NCBI RefSeq assembly: GCF_009708175.1
Contig: NZ_WMBB01000001.1
Location: forward strand, 558,001-622,000
DNA from: Nocardia aurantiaca
GTDB lineage: Bacteria; Actinomycetota; Actinomycetes; Mycobacteriales; Mycobacteriaceae
DNA: 64,000 bases
Direction: 5' to 3'
The notes under the pieces: model-generated
Database searches by the model: none
What the model saw: only the letters and a program-made list of their open reading frames with translations
Told to the model about the DNA's origin: nothing
Translations under genes and position numbers: made by a program
Shown: one piece after another, positions 47,430 to 56,475 of the stretch
Layout of the letters: each line of letters begins with the position of its first letter
How positions within the stretch are numbered: position 1 is the stretch's first letter

Positions 47430-48989
47430 GTGGCAGAAACCCAGCGACCAGTCCTTGTCGTCGACTTCGGCGCGCAGTACGCGCAGCTGATCGCGCGCCG
47501 GGTGCGCGAAGCGAGTGTGTATTCCGAGGTGGTTCCGCACACGATCACCGTGGAGGAGATCGCGGAGAAGCAGCCGCTGGCGGTGATTCTCTCCGGGGGA
47601 CCCAGCAGTGTGTACGCCGAGGGCGCGCCGCAGCTGGACGCGCGGCTGTTCGATCTGAATCTGCCGGTCTTCGGTATCTGCTACGGCTTCCAGGCCATGG
47701 CGCAGGCGCTCGGCGGCACGGTGGCGCACACCGGGACTCGCGAATACGGGCGCACCGAGCTGAGTGTGGACGGCGGCATCCTGCACGGCGGCCTGCCGAC
47801 CCGGCAACCGGTGTGGATGAGCCACGGTGACGCGGTCACCGATGCCCCCGCCGGTTTCGAGGTCACCGCGACCTCCGCGGGCGCGCCGGTCGCCGCGTTC
47901 GAGGATCGGGCGCGCAAGCTCGCCGGTGTGCAGTACCACCCGGAGGTCTTGCACTCGCCGCACGGCCAGCAGGTGCTGAGCCGATTCCTGCATGAGATCG
48001 CCGAGATTCCGGGCGCGTGGACGCCGGCCAATATCGCCGAGACGCTGATCGCCCAGGTCCGTGAGCAGGTCGGGGACGGGCACGCCATCTGCGGTCTGTC
48101 CGGCGGCGTGGACTCCGCGGTCGCGGCGGCGCTGGTGCAGCGGGCCATCGGTGATCGCCTCACCTGTGTGTTCGTCGATCACGGTCTGCTGCGCGCGGGT
48201 GAGCGCGAGCAGGTGCAGCGCGATTTCGTCGCCGCCACCGGGGCCAAGCTGGTCACCGTGGACGCGGTGGACAAGTTCCTGGGTGAGCTGAAGGGCGTCA
48301 CCGATCCGGAGGAGAAGCGCAAGATCATCGGCCGGGAGTTCATCCGGTCGTTCGAGGACGCGGTCTCGGAGGTGGTCGGCGAGCAGGGCGAGACCAAGGT
48401 CGAGTTCCTGGTCCAGGGCACGCTGTACCCCGATGTCGTGGAATCCGGCGGCGGTGCGGGCACGGCGAATATCAAGAGCCACCACAATGTCGGCGGCCTG
48501 CCCGACGATCTGGAGTTCGCGCTCGTCGAGCCGCTGCGGCTGCTGTTCAAGGACGAGGTGCGCGCGGTCGGCCGCGAACTGGGGCTGCCCGAGGAAATCG
48601 TTGCGCGCCAGCCGTTCCCGGGCCCGGGCCTGGCCATTCGCATTATCGGCGAGGTGACCTTGGACCGGCTGGAGCTGCTGCGCCAGGCGGATGCCATTGC
48701 GCGCGAGGAGCTTACGGCCGCCGGTCTTGACAAGCAGATCTGGCAGTGCCCTGTGGTGTTGCTGGCCGATGTCCGCAGCGTCGGCGTCCAGGGTGACGGC
48801 CGCACCTACGGCCACCCGATCGTGCTGCGCCCGGTCTCGAGCGAGGACGCCATGACGGCTGACTGGACCCGCCTGCCCTACGAGGTGCTGGAGCGCATCT
48901 CGACCCGCATCACCAATGAGGTGGCGGAGGTCAACCGCGTAGTGCTCGACGTGACGAGCAAGCCGCCGGGGACCATCGAGTGGGAGTGA
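47430..48989 (+). CDS. guaA: GMP synthase (glutamine-hydrolysing)
   Basis: GuaA aminates XMP to GMP with glutamine and ATP. The GTG at 47430 gives 519 residues ([20 protein letters not shown]); another GTG two codons upstream touches the -10 box TAGACT, so 47430 fits a leaderless message. The amidotransferase domain has the Cys in [11 protein letters not shown] and His in GVQYHPEV. The ATP pyrophosphatase loop is [13 protein letters not shown], and the C-terminal dimer domain ends KPPGTIEWE. Most of the protein matches mycobacterial GuaA. Confidence 0.98.
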   Translation: MAETQRPVLVVDFGAQYAQLIARRVREASVYSEVVPHTITVEEIAEKQPLAVILSGGPSSVYAEGAPQLDARLFDLNLPVFGICYGFQAMAQALGGTVAHTGTREYGRTELSVDGGILHGGLPTRQPVWMSHGDAVTDAPAGFEVTATSAGAPVAAFEDRARKLAGVQYHPEVLHSPHGQQVLSRFLHEIAEIPGAWTPANIAETLIAQVREQVGDGHAICGLSGGVDSAVAAALVQRAIGDRLTCVFVDHGLLRAGEREQVQRDFVAATGAKLVTVDAVDKFLGELKGVTDPEEKRKIIGREFIRSFEDAVSEVVGEQGETKVEFLVQGTLYPDVVESGGGAGTANIKSHHNVGGLPDDLEFALVEPLRLLFKDEVRAVGRELGLPEEIVARQPFPGPGLAIRIIGEVTLDRLELLRQADAIAREELTAAGLDKQIWQCPVVLLADVRSVGVQGDGRTYGHPIVLRPVSSEDAMTADWTRLPYEVLERISTRITNEVAEVNRVVLDVTSKPPGTIEWE

Positions 48990-49015
48990 GACGCACCGGC
49001 TCCGTCTCCCCGAGC

Positions 49016-49128
49016 CTTTAGCGGCGGCAGAGTGCCGCCGACCGTGGGCACCCGTGCCGGCCGTTGGGAGCCGAACCGATTTCGGTCGTACCCGGCGAGT
49101 TGGCCTCGTCGGCGCGAAATCGGTTGTC
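49016..49128 (+). repeat. Family C intergenic repeat, copy C6
   Basis: One of the best copies: CTTTAGCGGCGGCAGAGTGC, GGGCACCCGTGCCGG, GTTGGGAGCCGAACCGATTT, CGTACCCGGCGAG and GCGCGAAATCGGTTGTC. AACCGATTTC (49074-49083) and GAAATCGGTT (49116-49125) are perfect reverse complements. Confidence 0.8.
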
Positions 49129-49143
49129 ACCTCGAGCGACGAA

Positions 49144-49173
49144 GGGCCCCGCACCCGGAAAGGTGCGGGGCCC
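49144..49173. terminator. Terminator between guaA and the convergent membrane protein
   Basis: GGGCCCCGCACC and GGTGCGGGGCCC form a perfect 12-bp stem over a 6-nt loop. It lies between two convergent stops. Confidence 0.88.
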
Positions 49174-49248
49174 TCATCCTTCTCGGAAGGGCAGTTCCCA
49201 GAAGGTGGAGTGCGCTGTCCCGGCGAGGGGGAGGGACAGCGCGGTCGG

Positions 49249-49449
49249 CTAGTCTCGGTTCTTCCTCGGGGTGAGAACCAGGACGATGCCGACGACAATG
49301 GCGGCGATCACTACGATCCAGCCGAGGGACAGGCCGCCGGAGACGGGCCATGAGTGGGGGCCGACGAATGCCCATACGCTGACGCCCAGACCGAGCAGTC
49401 CGGCCAGCAGGAGTCCGAACGAGGGACGGCGGTTCTTGTTCTCAGCCAC
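49249..49449 (-). CDS. Small two-helix membrane protein
   Basis: The product has 66 residues with two hydrophobic helices (GLLLAGLLGLGVSVWAFVG, about 12-30; LGWIVVIAAIVVGIVLVL, about 42-59) and a basic end (TPRKNRD). Its start overlaps the end of the large PspC gene by 8 bp, so the two are coupled. No family is known to me. The context suggests an envelope-stress accessory protein. Confidence 0.8.
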   Translation of the reverse strand: MAENKNRRPSFGLLLAGLLGLGVSVWAFVGPHSWPVSGGLSLGWIVVIAAIVVGIVLVLTPRKNRD

Positions 49450-51466
49450 GGTTCACCTCCGCGTTTCCCATCTGCACATCGACGGTCAGATTCAGGACGG
49501 GACCCGTTGCCGGGCCGGACATTCCGCTCAGGCAATTCGAATCACCCATGCGGACATCGCAGGTCGTGTTCACCCGCAGGTTGGGTGGCAGGACCACGCG
49601 GGCGTCGCCCATGCGCACTTTCAGGGCGACGTCGCGGTCCTCGGTCAGTTGCAGCCTGCTCAGGTCTAGGGTGCCCGAGCCCATGGAGACGTGGTATTCG
49701 GGCAGCAGCTCGGAAGTGGTTGCGGCGGCCCACCGGTGGTCGCCCATCGCGCCCTGATCGAACTCGATCGGGCCGACCAGTGAGGCCAGGATGACGAACC
49801 CGGCCAGCGGCGCGAGCAGCACCATGAGCCCGTGCCCGCGGCGCAGGAACGCGCCGATGATCAGCCCGAGCGCGATCACCGCCAGCGCGGCGGCCCCGAT
49901 ACGACCCGGAGTCATCCAGTCCACACCCGAAGCGGCGACCGAACCCGCTGCGGCAGCGGCCAGGATCGCGAGACCGATGGTGACCGCGGTCAGGCGGGAG
50001 CGGGGACGGCGCGGGGGAGCCTGCACGCCGGTCTGCCGAACCGATATGCCCGGCTCCGGGAGTTCCCACGCCAGCGGAGCAACGCCGAGCGGATCCCAAC
50101 CGGGTGGGGTGGGCCCGAAGTCGGGAGAGATCGGCGCCGGCCCGAACACCGCCCGGGGGCGGTCGCCGGTGGGCGGAATGCGGTGCAGTGCAGGGGGTTT
50201 TGCGGGATCGCCCACCGGTGAGCCGGCGGCGGGTGCGCCCGCCGTGTCAGTGCGGTCGGCGCTCTGTTCCGGAGTGCCGTCCGTGCGGGTCGCCTGCGGT
50301 GAGCGGGATTTGCCGAGATCGACCGATCCCGCTGCGTTCGCGACGGTGCGCTGCACGGAATCCTGGGGGTCGCCGGGGGATCCGGCCGTGCCCGTGCCGC
50401 CGATCTCGTACCGGTCGTTCGTGCCGGGGTCTGCGGGCTGTACCTGGCCGGTCCGGCTCGAGCCGGTCGCTCGCTCGGCGCCGGCGTCGGCCTGGCCGCC
50501 GGTGGCTGAGGCGTCCTGGTCGGCGGCGTCGGAGCCGATCCGGGCGGAGTCGGCCGGCTGTCCGGAAAGGTGTGGGCCCGAGGCGGATCCGGATTTGTGC
50601 AGGACCACGGTGTCGGCCACGGCTGACGCGGAAGCGTAGCGCGTGTTCAGTACCTCGGTCACGGCCTCGGTGTCGGGAATGCTGTGCGGGGTGGATGATT
50701 CCCGGCGCAGGACAGCGGTGCCTGGGTCGCCGGGGTCGGTGCGGAGCACCGCTGTGGCCGCGGCGTCCGCATCGGGCACGCCCGGCCCAGTGCCGGTCTG
50801 CGACATGCCCTGTGCGGCAGCGGATTCCGGGCCTGTCGCGGTGTGGACCGGGTCGGGCTCATAGTGGTCGGGCAAAGTGGTGTAGGGCCCGTAGGTCTGG
50901 AAGGTGACGGCATTGGTGCCGGGGTACCCGGTCCAGTACGGGTTGGTGGTGCCCGGGTAGCCGGTGTTGAGGAGGCTGTCGGCGGCCGTCTGCTCGAAAT
51001 AGGCGGCGGGCGGCTGGGGTTGGCGCTGGTAGAGCAGCCACCAGCCGGCCAGCATGAGCGCGAAGCTGATGACGCCGGACCCTCCGAGCCCGACGCCGAC
51101 GGGTCCCATCGTGCTCACGGCGATCCCCAACGCCACCATGAGCACGATGGTCTTGGACGAGGTCTGCGAGGACTGGCCGCGTCCGAACAGCGATTCCGCC
51201 GCCGAGGACTGGTCGCCCGCCTGGTTGAGCAGCAGCCAGCTCAGCAGGTAGAGCACGATGCCCGCTCCGCCGAACAGCGCCGACACCACGAACGCCACCC
51301 GCACCAGCACGGGGTCCACGTTGTAGCGGCGGCCGAAGCCGACGGCCACGCCGGCGACGGGTCCGTCCTTGGGGAAGCGCATCGGCCGCGTCTGCCACAG
51401 GTCGTGAAGCTGATCGGAGAAGCCGGTACGCCCGGCGCTCTTGGACCAGTCGCTCGTTCTCGTCAT
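49442..51466 (-). CDS. Large PspC-domain membrane protein, EsrI-like
   Basis: The ATG at 51466 gives 674 residues; one three codons earlier is possible. A PspC domain opens the protein (PMRFPKDGPVAGVAVGFGRR, then LVRVAFVVSALFGGAGIVLY). Two more helices follow at about 110-150, then about 300 residues of disordered Ala/Thr/Asp-rich sequence. Three or four helices come next (about 490-590), and the end is a LiaF-like beta repeat (GSGTLDLSRLQL, VRMGDARVVL, VQMGNAEV). In Corynebacterium glutamicum the PspC protein EsrI inhibits the divergent EsrS/EsrR system; the kinase and regulator at 53.2-55.2 kb make the same logic plausible. Confidence 0.82.
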   Translation of the reverse strand: MTRTSDWSKSAGRTGFSDQLHDLWQTRPMRFPKDGPVAGVAVGFGRRYNVDPVLVRVAFVVSALFGGAGIVLYLLSWLLLNQAGDQSSAAESLFGRGQSSQTSSKTIVLMVALGIAVSTMGPVGVGLGGSGVISFALMLAGWWLLYQRQPQPPAAYFEQTAADSLLNTGYPGTTNPYWTGYPGTNAVTFQTYGPYTTLPDHYEPDPVHTATGPESAAAQGMSQTGTGPGVPDADAAATAVLRTDPGDPGTAVLRRESSTPHSIPDTEAVTEVLNTRYASASAVADTVVLHKSGSASGPHLSGQPADSARIGSDAADQDASATGGQADAGAERATGSSRTGQVQPADPGTNDRYEIGGTGTAGSPGDPQDSVQRTVANAAGSVDLGKSRSPQATRTDGTPEQSADRTDTAGAPAAGSPVGDPAKPPALHRIPPTGDRPRAVFGPAPISPDFGPTPPGWDPLGVAPLAWELPEPGISVRQTGVQAPPRRPRSRLTAVTIGLAILAAAAAGSVAASGVDWMTPGRIGAAALAVIALGLIIGAFLRRGHGLMVLLAPLAGFVILASLVGPIEFDQGAMGDHRWAAATTSELLPEYHVSMGSGTLDLSRLQLTEDRDVALKVRMGDARVVLPPNLRVNTTCDVRMGDSNCLSGMSGPATGPVLNLTVDVQMGNAEVNRG

Positions 51467-51566
51467 GGCTTCCATCGTGCTGTTCGGCGCTGGTAGGGCG
51501 CATCGGGGATCACCCTGAATGGGTACCTGAACTTGGGCCCGGGGCAGGGTCCGCGAGGGATCCGTC

Positions 51567-52211
51567 CTACAGCGTGATGGGGTCGCCGTACACCGCGCCG
51601 CTGCCCCCGTCCGGGCCGGAGTCGGCGCGCACGAGTGTGTAGGGCCGGATGGTGAGCTGCCCGCCGCAGCCGCCGACCATGAGGTGGAAGTCCTGGATCA
51701 GCAGTGTCCCGGTGCCGCCGTCGCCGGGCAGGTCTTTCTCCCCGGCGACCACGTCCGCGATCTTGCCCGGGGCGATGGAGATGTCGACGCCGATGCCGCC
51801 GGTGACGCTGGGCCCGACGCTGAGGTCGACGCCCGCGTGCGGCCCGAGCGAGGTGTCGAGCCCGGCATGGGCGGTGATGGCCGGGTTGAGGTCCAATTCC
51901 GGGTCCAGGTGCAGCTTGGCGTCGATATCCGCCTGGCAGCCCACATAGAACCCGGTCTTCAGATGTCCCGTGCCGCCGGCGGGCACTTTTCCATAGGAGA
52001 TGTTGTCCAGGAACACTTCTCGATTGGTCGGCATGCCGTTCAAGGCCGGCACCGGCCGTGCGTCCACATCGCGCTGTCCCACGGTGAACTCGAAACCGCT
52101 TGCGGTCGAATAGGTCTTCTCGTGCGGCGCGTATGCGGCGCTCGCGTGTGTGGTGATCAGTGCGTACCCGGCCGTCGCCATGACAGCCGTCAGTGCCCGT
52201 GCGCCTCGCAT
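51567..52211 (-). CDS. MspA-family porin-like secreted protein
   Basis: The product has 214 residues with a Sec signal peptide (MRGARALTAVMATAGYALITTHASA, cleavage after about residue 25) and an ATG behind GGGGAGAA. The rest is beta-rich. VFLDNISYGKVPAGGTGHLK and the end GGCGGQLTIRPYTLVRADSG, VYGDPITL fit MspA-type outer-membrane porins of mycolate-bearing bacteria. Two Cys could form a disulfide. It would form a channel in the mycomembrane. It lies 100 bp from the large PspC gene in the same direction. Confidence 0.8.
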   Translation of the reverse strand: MRGARALTAVMATAGYALITTHASAAYAPHEKTYSTASGFEFTVGQRDVDARPVPALNGMPTNREVFLDNISYGKVPAGGTGHLKTGFYVGCQADIDAKLHLDPELDLNPAITAHAGLDTSLGPHAGVDLSVGPSVTGGIGVDISIAPGKIADVVAGEKDLPGDGGTGTLLIQDFHLMVGGCGGQLTIRPYTLVRADSGPDGGSGAVYGDPITL

Positions 52212-53177
52212 CGTTCTCCCCGCGGATCCTGACTGAATCTCGGCACGCTGCGCGGGCCGTTGTCGATGATCAGCGGCGAAACTTCACGGTCGCTGCGGGT
52301 TGCCTGGGAGTCGGCTGTGGGGATCGGTGGCAGGGGCGGGTGGTCGGGCGTTCGTGTCCGCGGTCGCCGGCCCGCGGTGCGTCCAGATCGTGTTCCTCGG
52401 CTCCGGATTCATCGGCGTCCGAGACTCGAAGGATGCCGACTGAGCGGCGCGTGTCTTCACATCCCATGAATGGGCCAGGTCCACCGATGGCATGCGCTAC
52501 CGGCCGCGAGGATCGATCGATCCGGGCTGTGGGCCAATGACGCCGGAGGCCTATCGCATGAGGCCGATCGATGGACCGGAGGGCAGTGGGGCTCACCGAA
52601 AGCTTGTCCGCCGAACGAACTGGATTCTCCGGGTCGGTGCCAGCCCACGGCAGCGTTCCGTCGACATCGCCCACCGTGGGCACGACGAAGCCCCGGAACG
52701 ATCTCATCGTGGGCCGCGCGTAGTGAAATACTTGCCTGACCGGCTGAAATGCCCCCAAAATAGATCAGTCCCCGGTAGTCTCCATCGAATTCGGAGTCTC
52801 AGTCGTCGCTGAAATACTCTTTATTCGACTGGCTTGCCGGGGGCCTGGCCAGATCCTCGAGCAGCATCACCCGTGTCTTTCGACGTCTCGTCCGACACTG
52901 TGACACACTCCGGTGTTCTGGTGTGAGGTCAAGTGTCTCGCCGAAATTGTCGCCAGTCAATAGCTCGCGGGGCGAAATCGACCAGAGTTTGCGAGATGGT
53001 CGGACCCGGTCCAGCACTTGGCGCACGAGGTCACACACGTTGTCGGTCATCTGGCTGGATCGCGGTCAGTGACCACTGCCGTGATGAAATGCCACCCATG
53101 GCGAAAGGCCACATCAGGGATCGTATCGGGGTGTTTCCCGATGTCGCCTGTCCGGCGCCCGTGCCAGTATCGAAGGC
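52212..53177. other. Long spacer between the porin-like gene and the PspC-kinase gene
   Basis: 966 bp with no strong gene. It contains a perfect palindrome GGATCGATCGATCC (52510-52523) flanked by inverted GGTCCA/TGGACC segments (near 52482 and 52572), and an inverted repeat GCCCACGG/CCGTGGGC (52643-52650, 52673-52680). A weak 83-codon minus-strand frame lies at 52799-53050. Promoters of the two flanking genes should be at its ends. Confidence 0.5.
52799..53050 (-). CDS. Possible small hypothetical protein
   Basis: An ATG-started frame of 83 codons (MTDNVCDLVRQVLDRVRPSR). The first 20 codons have GC-rich third positions like local genes, the later ones do not. No ribosome-binding site is convincing and no family is recognised. 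It may be a degraded or recently acquired gene. Confidence 0.28.
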   Translation of the reverse strand: MTDNVCDLVRQVLDRVRPSRKLWSISPRELLTGDNFGETLDLTPEHRSVSQCRTRRRKTRVMLLEDLARPPASQSNKEYFSDD

Positions 53178-54476
53178 ATGTACCCGCCCGTGCCGTTGTA
53201 CGACCCTGCCCGTGGGGCCGCGATCGCCGTGACCCAGCCGAAACTGGTGCGGCGGACGGGCGGCCGCATCGTGGGCGGGGTGGCGGGCGGGCTCGCCGAT
53301 CACCTCGGGATCGACGTGTTCAAGGTGCGGATGGGGTTCGTCCTGCTGTCCGCACTGGCCGGGGCCGGGATCGTGGCCTACGGCATGCTGTGGATCTTCA
53401 CCCCGGCCGGTGGTGACGCGTCCCCGCCGACCGGGTCGGAGCGGCGGCAGGCCATCGGATTGGCGCTGCTGGGAATGGCTTTGGCCGTCGCCACCGCCTG
53501 GGTGTTCAACGGGACGGCCGCGCATGTGGTCGGCCCGATCATCGTGGTGGCGATCGGTGCGGCGCTGGTGTGGCGCGAATTCGACGCGGACGGGCCGAGA
53601 TCCGTCATCGGGCTGCCCGCCAAACCGTCGGTGGTCACCTGGACGCGGATTGTCGGCGGGGCCACCCTCATCGTGGTCGGACTGGGTGTCGTGGTGCTGG
53701 GACGGATCAACCTCAGCTCGCTCGGGTCGGCGCTGCTGGCGGTGGCGGTGACCCTGGTCGGGGCCGGGCTGCTGACCGTGCCGTTGTGGTTGCGGATGAT
53801 GCGAGCGCTGAATGCCGAACGCTCGGCGCGGATTCGCAATGACGAGCGTGAGGAGATCGCCTCGCACCTGCACGATTCGGTGCTGCAGACGCTGGCCCTG
53901 ATCCAGCGACAGGCCGACGACCCGCAGGAAGTGGTGCGGCTGGCTCGCAGTCAGGAACGCGAGCTACGCAGGTGGCTGTTCGAGGACACCGGGCCCGCGC
54001 AGTCGAGCCTGGCCGCCGCGCTGCGCACCATCGCGGGCGAGGTGGAGGACCAGCACGGGGTGAAGGTCACCCCGGTCACCGTGGGCGATGTGTCCATGGA
54101 CCTCGACGACAGCGGAATAGGGCTGCCCAAGGAACACTTCACCGCGCTGCTCGGGGCCACCCGGGAGGCGCTGGTCAATGCAGCCAAGCATGCCGGGGTG
54201 CCGACCATCGACCTGTACGCCGAGGTGGAGCCGCATCAGGTGAGCATCTTCGTGCGCGACCGCGGCAAGGGTTTCGACCCGGATACGGTGTCGAAGGACC
54301 GGCAGGGCGTGGCCAAGTCCATTCACGGCCGCATCGAACGCCGCGGCGGGCGCGTGGAGATCAAGTCCGCGCCCGGCAACGGCACCGAGGTGCGAATTTA
54401 CATGCCGCGCAAGGACGGTGGCGACGAGCGGCTGGTGGTGCAGACCGACATCCCCGAAGACGCCGCCCAGCTGTGA
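53178..54476 (+). CDS. PspC-domain sensor histidine kinase (EsrS-like)
   Basis: The product has 432 residues. An N-terminal PspC domain (KLVRRTGGRIVGGVAGGLAD) with its helix is followed by three or four more membrane helices to about residue 210. The HisKA_3 dimerisation domain carries the phosphorylated His in EIASHLHDSVLQTLALIQRQ. The ATPase domain has REALVNAAKHAG (N box) and VRDRGKGFDPDTV (G1). It phosphorylates the response regulator encoded 61 bp downstream. Together with the divergent PspC protein this resembles the EsrISR envelope-stress system of corynebacteria. Confidence 0.92.
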   Translation: MYPPVPLYDPARGAAIAVTQPKLVRRTGGRIVGGVAGGLADHLGIDVFKVRMGFVLLSALAGAGIVAYGMLWIFTPAGGDASPPTGSERRQAIGLALLGMALAVATAWVFNGTAAHVVGPIIVVAIGAALVWREFDADGPRSVIGLPAKPSVVTWTRIVGGATLIVVGLGVVVLGRINLSSLGSALLAVAVTLVGAGLLTVPLWLRMMRALNAERSARIRNDEREEIASHLHDSVLQTLALIQRQADDPQEVVRLARSQERELRRWLFEDTGPAQSSLAAALRTIAGEVEDQHGVKVTPVTVGDVSMDLDDSGIGLPKEHFTALLGATREALVNAAKHAGVPTIDLYAEVEPHQVSIFVRDRGKGFDPDTVSKDRQGVAKSIHGRIERRGGRVEIKSAPGNGTEVRIYMPRKDGGDERLVVQTDIPEDAAQL

Positions 54477-54537
54477 GCCGCGGATTGTGGTACCGATGTG
54501 GGCATGGTTCGGTTCGGCGTCAGGTGAGGAGATGTAG

Positions 54538-55179
54538 GTGAGTGTCCGGGTCTTTCTGGTCGACGACCATGCCGTATTCCGGTCCGGGGTGCGGGCGGAA
54601 CTGAGCCGCGAATCCGATATGGAAGTGGTCGGCGAGGCGGGCGGGGTGGCCGAGGCCATCGCCGGGATCAAGGCGACCGCGCCGGACGTGGTGCTGCTGG
54701 ACGTGCACATGCCCGATGGTGGCGGGGTCGCGGTGCTGCAGGGCATCGATCCGGGGCCGGTGTACCTGGCGCTCAGCGTCTCCGACGCGGCCGAGGACGT
54801 GATCGCGGTGATCCGGGCGGGCGCGCGCGGGTACGTCACCAAGACCATCTCGGGACCCGAGCTGGCCGACGGGATTCGCCGGGTGTCCGGCGGCGACGCC
54901 GTGTTCTCGCCGCGCCTGGCCGGTTTCGTGCTGGACTCGTTCACCGGCAAGTCGCCGGTCCCGGAGCCCCCACTGGATCCCGAACTGGACTCGCTGACCC
55001 CGCGCGAGCTGGAGGTCCTGCGCCTGCTGGCCCGCGGCTACACCTACCGCGAGATCGCCGAGACGCTGTTCATCTCGGTCAAGACAGTCGAGACCCACGC
55101 CTCCAATGTGCTCCGCAAAACCCAGCAGTCGAACCGCAACGCCCTCACCCGCTGGGCCCACCGCCGCCGCATCGATTGA
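54538..55179 (+). CDS. NarL/LuxR-type response regulator (EsrR-like)
   Basis: The product has 213 residues from a GTG behind GGTGAGGAG. The receiver domain has VDDHAVFRSGVRAEL, the phospho-acceptor Asp in VVLLDVHMPDGGG and the Lys in YVTKTISGPEL. The C-terminal helix-turn-helix is LTPRELEVLRLLARGYTYRE, TLFISVKTVETHASNVLRKT. It forms a two-component pair with the upstream PspC kinase. Targets probably include the PspC genes and perhaps the porin-like gene nearby. Confidence 0.94.
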   Translation: MSVRVFLVDDHAVFRSGVRAELSRESDMEVVGEAGGVAEAIAGIKATAPDVVLLDVHMPDGGGVAVLQGIDPGPVYLALSVSDAAEDVIAVIRAGARGYVTKTISGPELADGIRRVSGGDAVFSPRLAGFVLDSFTGKSPVPEPPLDPELDSLTPRELEVLRLLARGYTYREIAETLFISVKTVETHASNVLRKTQQSNRNALTRWAHRRRID

Positions 55180-55192
55180 AATTACTTAGGGC

Positions 55193-55306
55193 GACAACTT
55201 ATTTCGTGGTTCGAGGGCAACTCGTCGGGAACGTCCGACATGGGTGCGGCACTCGACCGCCGGCACGTGTGTGCACGATCGTCAACGGCACCGCAGCCGT
55301 GCGCCG
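55193..55306 (-). repeat. Family C intergenic repeat, copy C7
   Basis: On the minus strand: GGTGCCGTTGACGATCGTGC, CGTGCCGGCGGTCGAGTGCC, GTCGGACGTTCCCGACGAG and ACGAAATAAGTTGTCGCCC. It fills the gap between the convergent response regulator and kinase genes. Confidence 0.75.
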
Positions 55307-55341
55307 CGCGAGGAGGCCGAGCGGCCGTCGTGGCCGGGCGG

Positions 55342-56475
55342 CTACAGCACCACCAGAATCACGATGATGATCAGCAGGCCGATGAGCAGGCCGATCACCA
55401 CCGCGAGCGGGCCCGCGTTCGGCCCCAGCGCGCTGAGATCGAAGCCCTTCGATCTGGGTTGCGGGGCAGCCGGAGCCGCGGCCGCGGTGGCGCGCTGTGG
55501 CCGGGGGAGCGGGCTGGAGTGCGGGCTGCGCAGTCCGGCCGCGGAATTGCGGGCCGCCCAGGCCGGGATCGTCCCGTCCTCGGTGCGGACGGGCGCGCCC
55601 AGGATGTAGGGCGCGGTGCCGGGACCGAAGGCGGCGGTGAGGATTTCGTTGCGCGCCTCGGTCATGGTGGGGCGGCGCTGGGGGGCCGGCTCCATCATGT
55701 GCAGCAGGACCTCGGTGAGCGGGCCGCTGCGGGCGGGCGGAGTGATCTGGGCCATGGCGGCGCGTTCCACGATGACATCGCTGTCCTCGTCGAACCCGTA
55801 GGGCGGCTGTCCCTCGATGGCGGTGTACAGCGTTGCGCCGAGCGAGAATACGTCGCTGGCGGTGGTGGGGCGGGCGCCACGCGCGACCTCCGGCGGCAGA
55901 TAGGCCGGGGTGCCGGTGATGACGTCGCCGATCTCCTCGGTGGCGTCGTTGGCGCCGCTGGAGATGCCGAAGTCGCTGAGCTTGACCTTGCCGACCTCGT
56001 CGCCGCGGTCGGCGACCAGGATATTGCCCGGCTTGATATCGCGGTGCACGATGCCCGCGGCGTGCGCGGTCGCCAGGGCGTCCGCCACCTGCGCGCCGAT
56101 CTGCGCCACCTCGATCGGGGACAGCCGATCCACCAGCGCAAGGGCTTTGGCGACACTGCGCGAGGGCAGATACTCCATCACCAGCCAGGGCTCACCGGCC
56201 TCCAGCACCACGTCGTACACGGCGATGGCGTGGTCATGCGACAGCTTGGCCGCCACTCGCCCCTCGTGCATGATCCGGCTGCGGACCTCCTGCGCCTCCT
56301 CCTCGCTGAGCCCCTGCGTGGTGAGCACCTGCTTGATGGCGACATCGCGGTGCAGCAGCCGATCGGTCGCCAGCCACACGGCGCCCATGCCGCCACCGCC
56401 CAGCTTGGACTGCAGTCGGTAGCGGCCGGCCACCAGGTAATCGGGGCCGACAATGGGACGGGCGCGTTCGGTCAC
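55342..56475 (-). CDS. Ser/Thr protein kinase with C-terminal membrane anchor
   Basis: The GTG at 56475 gives 377 residues (MTERARPIVGPDYLVAGRYR); TACCCT ends 6 nt upstream, so it is probably leaderless. Kinase features: glycine loop LGGGGMGAVW, Lys in VAIKQVL, HRDIKPGN, DFG and LPPEVARG. An Ala/Pro linker follows, then one helix at the very end (PLAVVIGLLIGLLIIIVILV) with almost nothing outside. It is thus membrane-anchored but has no extracellular sensor. Partners are not evident from the neighbours. Confidence 0.92.
   Translation of the reverse strand: MTERARPIVGPDYLVAGRYRLQSKLGGGGMGAVWLATDRLLHRDVAIKQVLTTQGLSEEEAQEVRSRIMHEGRVAAKLSHDHAIAVYDVVLEAGEPWLVMEYLPSRSVAKALALVDRLSPIEVAQIGAQVADALATAHAAGIVHRDIKPGNILVADRGDEVGKVKLSDFGISSGANDATEEIGDVITGTPAYLPPEVARGARPTTASDVFSLGATLYTAIEGQPPYGFDEDSDVIVERAAMAQITPPARSGPLTEVLLHMMEPAPQRRPTMTEARNEILTAAFGPGTAPYILGAPVRTEDGTIPAWAARNSAAGLRSPHSSPLPRPQRATAAAAPAAPQPRSKGFDLSALGPNAGPLAVVIGLLIGLLIIIVILVVL

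Noticed and set aside
52270..52758. A 162-codon minus-strand frame in the 966-bp spacer
   Set aside because: Composition is Arg/Pro/His-rich without domain features, and the overlapping frames on both strands are equally long.
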